Below are positions 47,223 through 55,036 of a stretch of 64,000 bases of DNA, in pieces. The notes beneath the pieces were generated by a model that was not told where the DNA came from, did no database searches, and was given only the letters and a program-made list of their open reading frames with translations. The DNA comes from Winogradskyella ludwigii. Lineage in GTDB: Bacteria > Bacteroidota > Bacteroidia > Flavobacteriales > Flavobacteriaceae. The position numbers and the translations under genes are program-made. How positions within the stretch are numbered: position 1 is the first letter of the stretch; each line of letters begins with the position of its first letter. The stretch spans positions 1-64,000 of the forward strand of contig NZ_JABFDF010000007.1 of NCBI RefSeq assembly GCF_013403985.1. The letters run 5' to 3'.

Positions 47223-47294
47223 GTCATTCCTGCGTAGACAGGAATCTATTTTAAATTCTCTAATATATTGGATTCCTGCCTTCGCAGGAATGAC
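47223..47294. repeat. 72-base paired-hairpin unit (GTCA...TGAC)
   Basis: The left hairpin (47223-47246, GTCATTCCTGCG...) and right hairpin (47270-47294, ...CAGGAATGAC) are inverted copies separated by a 23-base AT-rich spacer. The left end overlaps the start region of the fused E1 gene. The unit at 48547-48618 has the same length and spacer size. Confidence 0.85.
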
Positions 47295-47470
47295 AAACCT
47301 TAAATTTAACTATTACTCAGATTTTCACTGAGATTCTTCACTTTGCTCTGAATGACAAATCGGTAATCTCTGCGTTAGCGATTGAACGGTTTGTTTGAGC
47401 TCCTTTCTGCTTTTTCTGCAAAAAGAGCGAGTAGTGAAAGCGCGACCCTTGTGGTAACGCCCAAATTACT
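47295..47470. repeat. further degenerate palindromes in the ilvE-E1 gap
   Basis: After the paired unit come a GATTCTTCACTTTGCTCTGA type end followed by ATGACA (about 47331-47357) and a composite with AAAGAGCGAGTAGTGAAAGC (47423-47442). No gene is present. Confidence 0.5.
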
Positions 47471-48538
47471 CTAAGCTAATTGGTTTTCAATTTTAATCAT
47501 CCAATTAAATTTGTCTTCAATTTTACCTATTTTGATAGCGTTTAGAGTATTGTTAACTTCTAAACCTACTGGACTTTTATCTGATACATGAATTATTGTT
47601 TCGCCCATTGCAATTTCTTGAATGTAAGCAATACCAACGGCTGTTCCTGTTCCGAAGGCTTCTTCTAGTGTACCATCAATTGAAGCATCTCGGATTTCTT
47701 GAATGGTTATAGCGCGTTCTGTAACCTCGTAACCTTTGTCTCTTAAAATATCTATAACGCTCATTCTAGTAATGCCATCTAGAATGGAACCATCGCGTTT
47801 TGGTGTGATGAATTTTCCGTTGACTTTAAAGAAAATATTCATGGTGCCTACTTCTTGGATATAGTTGTGTTCTACAGCGTCTAACCACAATACTTGGTCG
47901 TACCCTTTGGCTTTTGCTAATTCTGTTGGACGAATGGCTGCTGCGTAATTTCCAGCAGCTTTAGCTTCTCCTGTTCCGCCTGAGGCTGCACGTATATATT
48001 TATTTTCTGCCCACAATTTTATACGTTTAGTGAAAAATGGACCAGCTGGTGATGCCATGATTATAAACTTGTAATGTGTTGCTGCTCGCATACCAATAAA
48101 GGCTTCGTCTGCATACATGAAAGGTCTTAAATAGAGTGCGCTTCCGTCCATTGGTGGAATCCAATTTTGTTCTATTGCAACTAGTTGTTTTAAGCCTTCT
48201 ACAAATAAATCTTCTGGAAAATGAGGCATTCCCATTCGGTCTGCACTAAAATTTAACCGTTCTGCATTTTTTGATGGCCTGAAAAGCATTGGGTTTCCAT
48301 TGGCATCTACAGTGGCTTTCATACCTTCGAAAATGGCTTGTCCGTAATGTAAAGCCATGGCTGCTGGATGCGTAGGAATCATTCCCATTGGTTCTATTCG
48401 CGGATTTTCCCATACGCCATTGTTATAATCACAAATAAACATGTGGTCTGTGAATGTGGTGCCTAATGGTATGTTGTTGAAGTCTATGTTTGAGACTTTA
48501 GATTCGGTTACTTTTTGTATAGATATGTTGTGGCTCAT
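47471..48538 (-). CDS. ilvE: branched-chain amino acid aminotransferase
   Basis: 355 residues. It interconverts leucine, isoleucine and valine with their 2-oxoacids, feeding the E1/E2 complex encoded on both sides. Fold type IV PLP marks: MALHYGQAIFEGMKA, ADRMGMPHFPED, the PLP lysine region KAAGNYAAAI, and GTGTAVGIAYIQEI. Full length, cytosolic. Second gene of the operon; both flanking gaps contain 72-base hairpin units. Confidence 0.95.
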   Translation of the reverse strand: MSHNISIQKVTESKVSNIDFNNIPLGTTFTDHMFICDYNNGVWENPRIEPMGMIPTHPAAMALHYGQAIFEGMKATVDANGNPMLFRPSKNAERLNFSADRMGMPHFPEDLFVEGLKQLVAIEQNWIPPMDGSALYLRPFMYADEAFIGMRAATHYKFIIMASPAGPFFTKRIKLWAENKYIRAASGGTGEAKAAGNYAAAIRPTELAKAKGYDQVLWLDAVEHNYIQEVGTMNIFFKVNGKFITPKRDGSILDGITRMSVIDILRDKGYEVTERAITIQEIRDASIDGTLEEAFGTGTAVGIAYIQEIAMGETIIHVSDKSPVGLEVNNTLNAIKIGKIEDKFNWMIKIENQLA

Positions 48539-48546
48539 AATTTGCT

Positions 48547-48618
48547 GTCATTCCTGCGTAGGCAGGAACCTATTTAATTTATTATTTCATAGTGGATTCC
48601 TGCCTTCGCAGGAATGAC
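48547..48618. repeat. 72-base paired-hairpin unit (GTCA...TGAC)
   Basis: Left hairpin 48547-48570, spacer of 23 bases, right hairpin 48594-48618. The left end is 8 bases from the ilvE start codon and the right end is 7 bases from the E2 stop. Confidence 0.85.
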
Positions 48619-48625
48619 AAATGAT

Positions 48626-49924
48626 TTATATTTCTCTATTAGTATCAAATTGTTCGAAATAATCTGCTACTCTTCTTACAAAACTTCCTCCTAAGAATCC
48701 GTCTACTACGCGATGATCGAAAGAGAGCGATAAGTACATCATGCTACGAATAGCTATTTCATCTCCTTTCTCAGTAGTGATAACTTCTGGTCGTTTTTTG
48801 ATTATTCCTAATGCTAAAATGGCAACTTCTGGTTGATTAATAATTGGTGTTCCCATAACGCTCCCAAAAGTTCCTACGTTAGAAATTGTGAAGGTGCTGC
48901 CTTTTATATCGTCTCCTGCTAGTTTGTTTTCTCTAGCTTTTCCTGCTAATTCGTTTACGTTACTAGCAATCTCTTTTAAATTTTTAGTATCTGCATTTTT
49001 TACTACAGGTACTATTAAGTTTCCACTTGGTAATGCTGTTGCCATACCAATATTAATATCTTCTTTTACAATAATGTTATTACCATCGACAGAAGCATTA
49101 ATATTCGGGAAATCTTTTACTGCTTTCGCTACAGCTTCTACAAATAATGGTGTGAAGGTTAAACGCTCTCCATGCTTTTCTTGAAAGGTAACTTTGTTTG
49201 CGTTTCTCCAGTTTACCATATTCGTCATGTCTGCTTCTACATAAGCAGTAACATGAGGCGATGTATGTTTTGAATACACCATGTGATCTGCAATCATTTG
49301 GCGCATTCTGTCCATTTCGATCACTTTTCCTTTGCCTTTATCGAAGTTTAATTGTGGAATTCTATAGGCTGTTGGATCTTTTTCGGCTACTGGTTGTGCG
49401 AATTTATATGGTCGTCCTTCATCTATATATTGAAACACATCGCTTTTACGAAGTCTGCCTTCATTTCCTGTTGCAGGAATTCGTGCTAATTCTTCAAAAC
49501 TGATGTGATGTTCTTTTGCTATTTTGATGATTAATGGCGAAAAGAAGGTGTTTGCGTTTGAAGCTGAAAATGAAGTTGAAGCTTGTTCAACTTGTTTTAG
49601 TCTTTTTGGTACTTTTTCCTTCTTTTGAGACGTCTCGACTGCGCTCGACGAGACATTATCTTTTTTAGAAGACCTAGCATGTTCTGAAACTTCAAGAATA
49701 GCCATAACTTCTCCAACCGGAACAACATCTTTAGCTTGAAACATGGTTTTAATTAAAGTTCCTGCTGCTGGTGCTGGCACTTCGTTATCTACTTTATCTG
49801 TTGCTACTTCTAGTATAATATCTCCTTCTTCGAAAGAGTCTCCTTCAGAAATTAACCAATTGATAATGGTGCCTTCGGTTATACTTTCGCCCATTTTAGG
49901 CATCTTTAATTCGAAATTCTTCAA
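48626..49924 (-). CDS. 2-oxoacid dehydrogenase E2 (dihydrolipoamide acyltransferase)
   Basis: 432 residues if started at the TTG at 49924, giving LKNFELKMPKMGES; longer readings overlap the divergent regulator and include unlikely sequence. Lipoyl domain 1-78 with the lipoylated lysine in ATDKVDNE (Lys44), a linker, the E1/E3-binding domain (about 120-160, SPLIIKIAKEHHISFEELARI), and the catalytic domain with SFDHRVVDG. It carries acyl groups from E1 to CoA. The linker contains the repeat-encoded peptide VSSSAVE (91-97). First gene of the operon; Lrp is divergent. Confidence 0.92.
   Translation of the reverse strand: MKNFELKMPKMGESITEGTIINWLISEGDSFEEGDIILEVATDKVDNEVPAPAAGTLIKTMFQAKDVVPVGEVMAILEVSEHARSSKKDNVSSSAVETSQKKEKVPKRLKQVEQASTSFSASNANTFFSPLIIKIAKEHHISFEELARIPATGNEGRLRKSDVFQYIDEGRPYKFAQPVAEKDPTAYRIPQLNFDKGKGKVIEMDRMRQMIADHMVYSKHTSPHVTAYVEADMTNMVNWRNANKVTFQEKHGERLTFTPLFVEAVAKAVKDFPNINASVDGNNIIVKEDINIGMATALPSGNLIVPVVKNADTKNLKEIASNVNELAGKARENKLAGDDIKGSTFTISNVGTFGSVMGTPIINQPEVAILALGIIKKRPEVITTEKGDEIAIRSMMYLSLSFDHRVVDGFLGGSFVRRVADYFEQFDTNREI
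49634..49654 (-). repeat. TCGA-type hairpin repeat inside the E2 coding sequence
   Basis: CTCGACTGCGCTCGACGAGAC, in frame, encodes VSSSAVE in the flexible linker after the lipoyl domain. The first 15 bases are identical to 46754-46768 in the E1 gene. Confidence 0.75.
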
Positions 49925-50095
49925 GTTATCGTAGTTTAGAAATATAAGAATTAAAGATAATGCATATTGAATTATACAATTGTTAAAATCTTTTAATTTA
50001 CCATTAAAAAGGATATTATTCTTAAAATAAACACCATTACAGATTATTAGACTTTTAATCATTAAATTTACCGCTTTAAAGCAACTAATTTTCTC

Positions 50096-50572
50096 ATGCC
50101 ACATACACTCGATAAAATAGACACACAACTGTTAGCTATACTACAAAAGAATAGCAATCGAACAACAAAAAGTATAGCAGAAGAACTAGGTATGAGCACT
50201 TCACCAATATTTGAACGTATAAAAAAATTGGAAAAGGAAGGGTATATTGAAAAATATGTCGCTGTTTTAAACAATAAGAAAATAGGTTTAAAGTTGACCG
50301 TTTTTATAGGAATCACTTTGCAAGGTCATACGCGAAGTTATTTAGAAAAATTTGTAAAGGAAATCAACAACTTTCCGGAAGTTGTAGAATGCCATCGCGT
50401 CAGTGGAAATTTTGACTATTTATTAAAACTAGTTGTAGAGGATATTGAAGCTTATGAAACGTTTATCATTTCAAAATTAACGCTTCTTCCATATTTAGGG
50501 AATGTACAAAGTTTGATTGCTTTGTCTACGAGTAAAGAAACTAATGAAATTGATTTGAGTCGGATTTTGTAA
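50096..50572 (+). CDS. Lrp/AsnC-family transcription regulator
   Basis: 158 residues. The N-terminal helix-turn-helix (LDKIDTQLLAILQKNSNRTT through KSIAEELGMSTSPIFERIKK) and the C-terminal RAM/effector domain (VVECHRVSGNFDYLLKLVVED) are complete. Such regulators bind amino acids and act as octamers. It is divergent from the bkd E2 gene with a 171-base shared gap, so it probably controls the branched-chain operon, as BkdR does in pseudomonads (inference from family and position). Confidence 0.93.
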   Translation: MPHTLDKIDTQLLAILQKNSNRTTKSIAEELGMSTSPIFERIKKLEKEGYIEKYVAVLNNKKIGLKLTVFIGITLQGHTRSYLEKFVKEINNFPEVVECHRVSGNFDYLLKLVVEDIEAYETFIISKLTLLPYLGNVQSLIALSTSKETNEIDLSRIL

Positions 50573-50591
50573 GTAACAAATAGATTAAAAA

Positions 50592-50639
50592 CTTCTCGAT
50601 ACAATTCCGATAAAAAATCGGAATCACTCGAAGTGACGT
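50592..50639. repeat. large hairpin repeat, CTTCTCGAT...TCGAAGTGACG type
   Basis: The inner stem ATTCCGAT / ATCGGAAT is inside an outer CTTCTCGA / TCGAAG stem, ending in TGACG. Similar copies are at 61871-61919 and 62797-62845. It lies between the converging Lrp and paaY genes. Confidence 0.85.
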
Positions 50640-50648
50640 TACCTTACT

Positions 50649-51248
50649 TTACTTTTTAAAAGTCTCTCGAAGTGTTTTATAAACATCTTCTTGCATTTTC
50701 ATGTTTTCTGGCACTTCTCGAAGTGGTTCAACTTCTTTTAAACTTTCGTGACAATCCGCAGGTAATTGTTGGTATAATTGTGTGCCTTTTGTTTTCCAAG
50801 CAATCATTTCGTCTGTAATTCCTCTTATTATTTTTGCAGGATTCCCAACCACTAAACTTCGGTATGGAATTTTAGTTTCAGCTTTTACAAAAGACATGGC
50901 TCCGATAATACATTCATCACCAATCTCAGCATCGTCCATGATAACCGTATTCATTCCTATTAAACAATTCTTACCCAAATTAGCCCCATGGATAATAGCA
51001 CCATGACCAACATGTGCGCTTTCTTTTAAGGTGATTGATTTCCCAGGAAACATGTGAACCGTACAATTCTCTTGCACGTTAACACCATCTTCTAAAATAA
51101 TTTGTCCCCAATCTCCACGAATAGCTGCTCCTGGACCAATATAACAGTTTTTGCCAATGATGACGTTTCCTGTTACTGCTGCTAATGGATGTACGAAACT
51201 TGATTTATGTACTACTGGTGTGTAACCTTTGAATGAATAAATTGCCAT
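50649..51248 (-). CDS. paaY: PaaY-like hexapeptide-repeat protein (gamma-carbonic-anhydrase fold)
   Basis: 199 residues from ATG 51248 (MAIYSFKGYTPVV), the position that fits the family start; a start seven codons earlier is less likely. Left-handed beta-helix hexapeptides (VTGNVIIGKNCYIGPGAAIR) and trimer zinc histidines in HMFPG, HVGHGAIIHG. PaaY hydrolyses CoA thioesters that arise in phenylacetate breakdown in E. coli. Last gene of the paa operon in this window. Confidence 0.9.
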   Translation of the reverse strand: MAIYSFKGYTPVVHKSSFVHPLAAVTGNVIIGKNCYIGPGAAIRGDWGQIILEDGVNVQENCTVHMFPGKSITLKESAHVGHGAIIHGANLGKNCLIGMNTVIMDDAEIGDECIIGAMSFVKAETKIPYRSLVVGNPAKIIRGITDEMIAWKTKGTQLYQQLPADCHESLKEVEPLREVPENMKMQEDVYKTLRETFKK

Positions 51249-51265
51249 CTTTTTTGTCGAGTTTA

Positions 51266-51329
51266 TCATTCAGAGCGAAGCGAAGAATCACATCAAGAGA
51301 TTACCACGTTTTTCGTCCTCGCAATGAAA
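51266..51329. repeat. paired palindrome unit between paaY and enoyl-CoA hydratase gene
   Basis: TCATTCAGAGCGAAGCGAAG then AATC (left part) and GAGATTACCACG...CTCGCAATGA (right part) resemble the same GTCA...TGA paired architecture with different hairpin sequences. Confidence 0.55.
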
Positions 51330-51332
51330 TTT

Positions 51333-52085
51333 TTATTTAAATCCTTTTAATTTTTCTTTAGTGAACTCACTCAAAACTAGTTTTCCACTTGTTGCTGCAC
51401 GTTCTGCAAGAAGCACATCCCAATCATTAGTTCCTTGCCAGAATACTTTTTTCATTTCTAACATGGCTTCTGTATTGTAAGTACATAAATGTTCTGCTGT
51501 TGTTTTTACGGCTTCGTCTAATGCTTCTGTGGTATCGAAAATATGCGTATATAATCCTTTCTGCTTTGCAAACTCTGGTGTGTAAAATGTGTTGGCATCT
51601 ATTGCAATTTGAGACATGGCGCTTAAGCCCATTTTACGCTCTATTGCTGGTCCAACTACAAAAGGTCCGATTCCTATATTTAACTCACTTAGTTTAATGG
51701 AAGCGAACTTTGTTGCCATACAATAATCGGTTGCTGCTGCTAAACCAACGCCTCCACCAACAGTTTTCCCTTGAATACGTCCGATAATAAATTTTGGACA
51801 TTTACGCATCGCATTAATTACGTTTGCAAATCCAGCAAAAAACACTTTTCCTGTTGCAGCATCGTTGATATTTATTAACTCCTCGAAGCTTGCTCCTGCA
51901 CAAAAGGTTCTATCTCCTCCACTTTTAAGGACGATTACCTTTATAGCATCATTTTCGCCTGCTTCAGTAATTGTGTTTGCTAATTTTGCTAATACATCTC
52001 CCGGAAGAGAATTGTGAGCAGGATGAAAGAATTCTATGTAGCCTACTTCATTTTTGATTTCTAGTTTTACGTATGGTGTGTTCAT
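51333..52085 (-). CDS. enoyl-CoA hydratase/isomerase family protein (paaF position)
   Basis: 250 residues. Crotonase fold: the oxyanion loop TFCAGASFEEL and KTVGGGVGLAAATDYCMATK are seen. Of the two catalytic glutamates of classical hydratases, the first position is a valine (GGGVGL), while the second is kept (KLSELNIGIGP). The protein may therefore be an isomerase or another crotonase rather than a true hydratase. Its place in the paa operon suggests it fills the PaaF step or an accessory role; this is uncertain. Confidence 0.8.
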   Translation of the reverse strand: MNTPYVKLEIKNEVGYIEFFHPAHNSLPGDVLAKLANTITEAGENDAIKVIVLKSGGDRTFCAGASFEELININDAATGKVFFAGFANVINAMRKCPKFIIGRIQGKTVGGGVGLAAATDYCMATKFASIKLSELNIGIGPFVVGPAIERKMGLSAMSQIAIDANTFYTPEFAKQKGLYTHIFDTTEALDEAVKTTAEHLCTYNTEAMLEMKKVFWQGTNDWDVLLAERAATSGKLVLSEFTKEKLKGFK

Positions 52086-52096
52086 TTTCTTAGTAT

Positions 52097-52516
52097 GTCA
52101 ATGCGCACTTGTTGCGCATTCGTATTATTTTAGTTCTTAATATATTTGGAAAGATCCCAGCCTAAACTCAAATCAATCCACTCAGGATTCATTTCCGTTA
52201 TTTGATTCTTCTTCCATTCTTTTTTCCATTTCTTAATGGTCTTTTCTCTTCGAATTGCAATTCTGATATCAGAATGCTCTTCAAAATAAACTAATTTTTT
52301 AATATTATAATGTCCAACATGAGTTCCAAAAGTTGCTGCCTTATGTTCACTCATTCTTCGTTCCATATTATTTGTTACACCAACATAAAAGATGTGATTT
52401 CTTTCATGTGTTAGAATGTATGTATAATACTTTTTAGACATTACGTTTCAATTTAAGCGAATGCATTAAAGTTTTCCGTTAACATTAATGCGACTGCGCA
52501 ACACGTGCGCAGTGAC
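52097..52516 (-). mobile_element. GIY-YIG gene bracketed by inverted hairpins (candidate mobile unit 1)
   Basis: A 26-base hairpin at 52097-52122 and its inverted counterpart at 52491-52516 match at 23 of 26 positions; two of the three differences are a compensating A-T to C-G pair in the stem. Outer ends read GTCA and TGAC. The only gene inside is a GIY-YIG nuclease. The unit fills the gap between the enoyl-CoA hydratase gene start and the paaZ stop. Confidence 0.6.
52130..52441 (-). CDS. small GIY-YIG nuclease (URI/YhbQ-like)
   Basis: 103 residues, single domain. YTYIL and FYVGVTNN form the GIY-YIG strand pair; MERRMSEHK carries the catalytic Arg/His, YFEEH the metal-binding Glu, and MNPEW closes the domain. 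It is not part of a UvrC-like protein. It is enclosed by inverted hairpins and lies inside the paa operon in the same orientation. It likely nicks or cleaves DNA, perhaps the hairpins themselves (inference). Confidence 0.85.
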   Translation of the reverse strand: MSKKYYTYILTHERNHIFYVGVTNNMERRMSEHKAATFGTHVGHYNIKKLVYFEEHSDIRIAIRREKTIKKWKKEWKKNQITEMNPEWIDLSLGWDLSKYIKN

Positions 52517-52529
52517 TTTCTATTAATAA

Positions 52530-55031
52530 TTATAGTAATCCAAATTGTTCAAAATGATGATTTAAATGTTTTCTTTCTAACAAATACGATTCGTATTTAT
52601 TCAATTCTCCGAATACTAAATTCTTTAATTTAGCCTCAGGATTTTCTTTAAAATACGCTAAATACTTTTCTCTTTGTGCTTTAAACTTTTCAATAGCTGT
52701 AGCTAAATCGGAATGCTTTAATGTATCTAAAGTGTCTTTTTCTAACTGAGGAAATTGAGAGTTCTTTGGGAATTTATCATAATTCCATAAACTATTATGT
52801 ACTTTCTCTAGAATTTTTTCTGGTGTTGCTATTTCAAAATCTTGAATTTCTCCAGAAGCAATTTTATAAGTGTATTCTAAATGCTCAATCATATGCTGAG
52901 GTGTCATAATTCCCCATTTAGGTTTTGCATCTTCTTTTAATGCATAAAGACATTCGTTGATTTTATCCTCAGTCATTTCCGTTAAAACTTCTTGCTTTTT
53001 CTGAACCATAGTTAAGACTGTTGCGAATGCTACTTTCTCATCGGTATTAGCATCAAAAATTTCTGCATACCATTTTACAATTCCGCTTGGATGTTCCGCT
53101 GAAGCGACATCTCTATCTACTTTTTGCTTACATGTAAGTCTTACATAAATCGTATCGTTGTGATATAATGGACGTAAAAATCTACATTCTTCTAATCCGT
53201 AATTTGCTGAAACTGGTCCTTTATTTGGATATACAAATAATCCTGCTGCAGCTGAAATAATAAAATAACCATGTGCAGTTCTTTGTTCAAAAATACTTCC
53301 GTCTAAAGATGTAATATCTGTATGCGCATAGAAATGATCCCAAGTTAGATTTGAAAAATTTATGATGTCTGTATCTGTAAATGTTCTGTTATGGGTTTTC
53401 ATAGACATTCCTGGTTGGATGTCTTCCCAATGGTATTTAAATGGATGCTGTTCTGCTTCCTTATATTTCGCGTTTTGCTGGTAAATACCCGTAATCTCAG
53501 TAATAGTGGTTGGCGAACCTTGAATGGCAGTACGTTGCAAATAATGTTTTATACCACGCATGCCTCCCATTTCTTCTCCTCCTCCAGCACGTCCTGGACC
53601 ACCATGAACTAAATATGGTAATGGTGAACCATGACCAGTACTTTCTTTAGCCATATCACGATTAACCACCATTATACGACCATGATGAGATGCTGCATTT
53701 ATCACATACTCTTTTGCTATCTTATCGTCATTTGTGGCAATTGAAGACACCAAAGATCCTTTACCCATTTGTGCCAAAGTAATGGCTTCATCTAAATTTT
53801 TATAAGGCATTATGGTACTTACTGGACCAAATGCTTCACGTTCGTGAATTATTGTATTTTCAAAAGGATGATCAGAACGTAATAAAATCGGGCTAATAAA
53901 AGCGCCTTTTTTAGCATCTGCTCCAATGGTATTTATTTCATCTAAACTTCCATAAACGATTTGTGCTTCTTTAGATAAATCATTTACTGAGTCTCTAACT
54001 GCTTGCACTTGTTGATTACTTACTAAAGATCCCATTCTAACTTCTTTAAGTCTTGGATCTCCAATAGTTACTTTATCTAATGCTTTTGACAAGGCAGATT
54101 GCACATCTTCCACTAAATTTTGCGGAACAATAATTCTACGTATTGCAGTACATTTTTGTCCTGCTTTAACCGTCATTTCTTTTCGGACTTCTTTAATAAA
54201 CAAGTCGAATTCTGGTGTTCCTGGAACGGCATCTTCTCCTAAGATTGATGCGTTTAAAGAATCGGCTTCCATTGTAAATGGCACAGATTCTTGTATTAAT
54301 TGTGGATGTGCTTTTAATAAGCGACCTACTTTTGCAGAACCCGTAAATGTTAGAACATCTTGAGACTCTACAGTGTCTAGAATATTTTTAACCGTTCCGT
54401 TTATGATTTGTAATGCGCCTTCTGGTAAAATACCTGAGGCTATTATTTCTCTTGCTACAGCCTCTGCTAAATAAGAAGATGAAGGTGCTGGTAAAACTAC
54501 TGCTGGCACTCCAGCCATCCAGTTTACTGCGCACTTTTCTAACATTCCCCAAACAGGGAAATTGAATGCATTAATATGCACTGCAACTCCTTTTTTGGGC
54601 ACCATAATATGATGTGCCATAAAACGTCCGCCACGAGATAAATCGACAGCATCGCCTTCTACATGATATGGCTGATTTGGAAACAATTTACGTAACGAAG
54701 CATTAGCAAACAGGTTACCAAAACCACCTTCGATGTCAATCCAACTATCTACTTTGGTTGCTCCTGTTCTGTAACTTAATTCGTAAAACGCATTTTTTCT
54801 TTTGGTAAGATATAATGCTAGTTTTTTTAGCATGTTTCCACGTTCTTGGAATGTCATTTTTCGAAGAACCTCTCCTCCTTTTGTTCTTCCGTAGTTAAGA
54901 ATTTCAGGAACATCTAATCCTTCGATAGCAATGCTTGTAAAGGCTTCGCCAGTTATAGCGTCTAAGATTGGTATTCCTTCTTCTTTACCTGTTGTCCATT
55001 GTCCTTGAACGTAATGTTGGATTTTATTCAT
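52530..55031 (-). CDS. paaZ: PaaZ: oxepin-CoA hydrolase / aldehyde dehydrogenase with extra C-terminal DinB-like domain
   Basis: 833 residues, against about 681 in E. coli. The aldehyde dehydrogenase domain (about 1-520) has the catalytic-cysteine motif GQKCTAIRR and glutamate region TMEADSLN. The MaoC-type hydratase domain (about 540-675) has DHFYAHTD and the GYFIISAAAG segment. It opens the oxepin-CoA ring and oxidises the aldehyde product. Residues 677-833 are an extra domain resembling DUF1569/DinB, with MTPQHMIEHLEYTYK and a final KHLNHHFEQFG. The extra domain's function is unknown. Confidence 0.95.
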   Translation of the reverse strand: MNKIQHYVQGQWTTGKEEGIPILDAITGEAFTSIAIEGLDVPEILNYGRTKGGEVLRKMTFQERGNMLKKLALYLTKRKNAFYELSYRTGATKVDSWIDIEGGFGNLFANASLRKLFPNQPYHVEGDAVDLSRGGRFMAHHIMVPKKGVAVHINAFNFPVWGMLEKCAVNWMAGVPAVVLPAPSSSYLAEAVAREIIASGILPEGALQIINGTVKNILDTVESQDVLTFTGSAKVGRLLKAHPQLIQESVPFTMEADSLNASILGEDAVPGTPEFDLFIKEVRKEMTVKAGQKCTAIRRIIVPQNLVEDVQSALSKALDKVTIGDPRLKEVRMGSLVSNQQVQAVRDSVNDLSKEAQIVYGSLDEINTIGADAKKGAFISPILLRSDHPFENTIIHEREAFGPVSTIMPYKNLDEAITLAQMGKGSLVSSIATNDDKIAKEYVINAASHHGRIMVVNRDMAKESTGHGSPLPYLVHGGPGRAGGGEEMGGMRGIKHYLQRTAIQGSPTTITEITGIYQQNAKYKEAEQHPFKYHWEDIQPGMSMKTHNRTFTDTDIINFSNLTWDHFYAHTDITSLDGSIFEQRTAHGYFIISAAAGLFVYPNKGPVSANYGLEECRFLRPLYHNDTIYVRLTCKQKVDRDVASAEHPSGIVKWYAEIFDANTDEKVAFATVLTMVQKKQEVLTEMTEDKINECLYALKEDAKPKWGIMTPQHMIEHLEYTYKIASGEIQDFEIATPEKILEKVHNSLWNYDKFPKNSQFPQLEKDTLDTLKHSDLATAIEKFKAQREKYLAYFKENPEAKLKNLVFGELNKYESYLLERKHLNHHFEQFGLL

Positions 55032-55036
55032 ATCAA

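Noticed and set aside
47295..47470. Possible small RNA in the ilvE-E1 gap
   Set aside because: The folds are explained by the dispersed palindromes; no promoter or terminator of its own was seen.
48626..50128. Bkd E2 reading extended upstream to 50128
   Set aside because: The extra 68 residues are hydrophobic, unlike any E2 N-terminus, and overlap the divergent Lrp gene.
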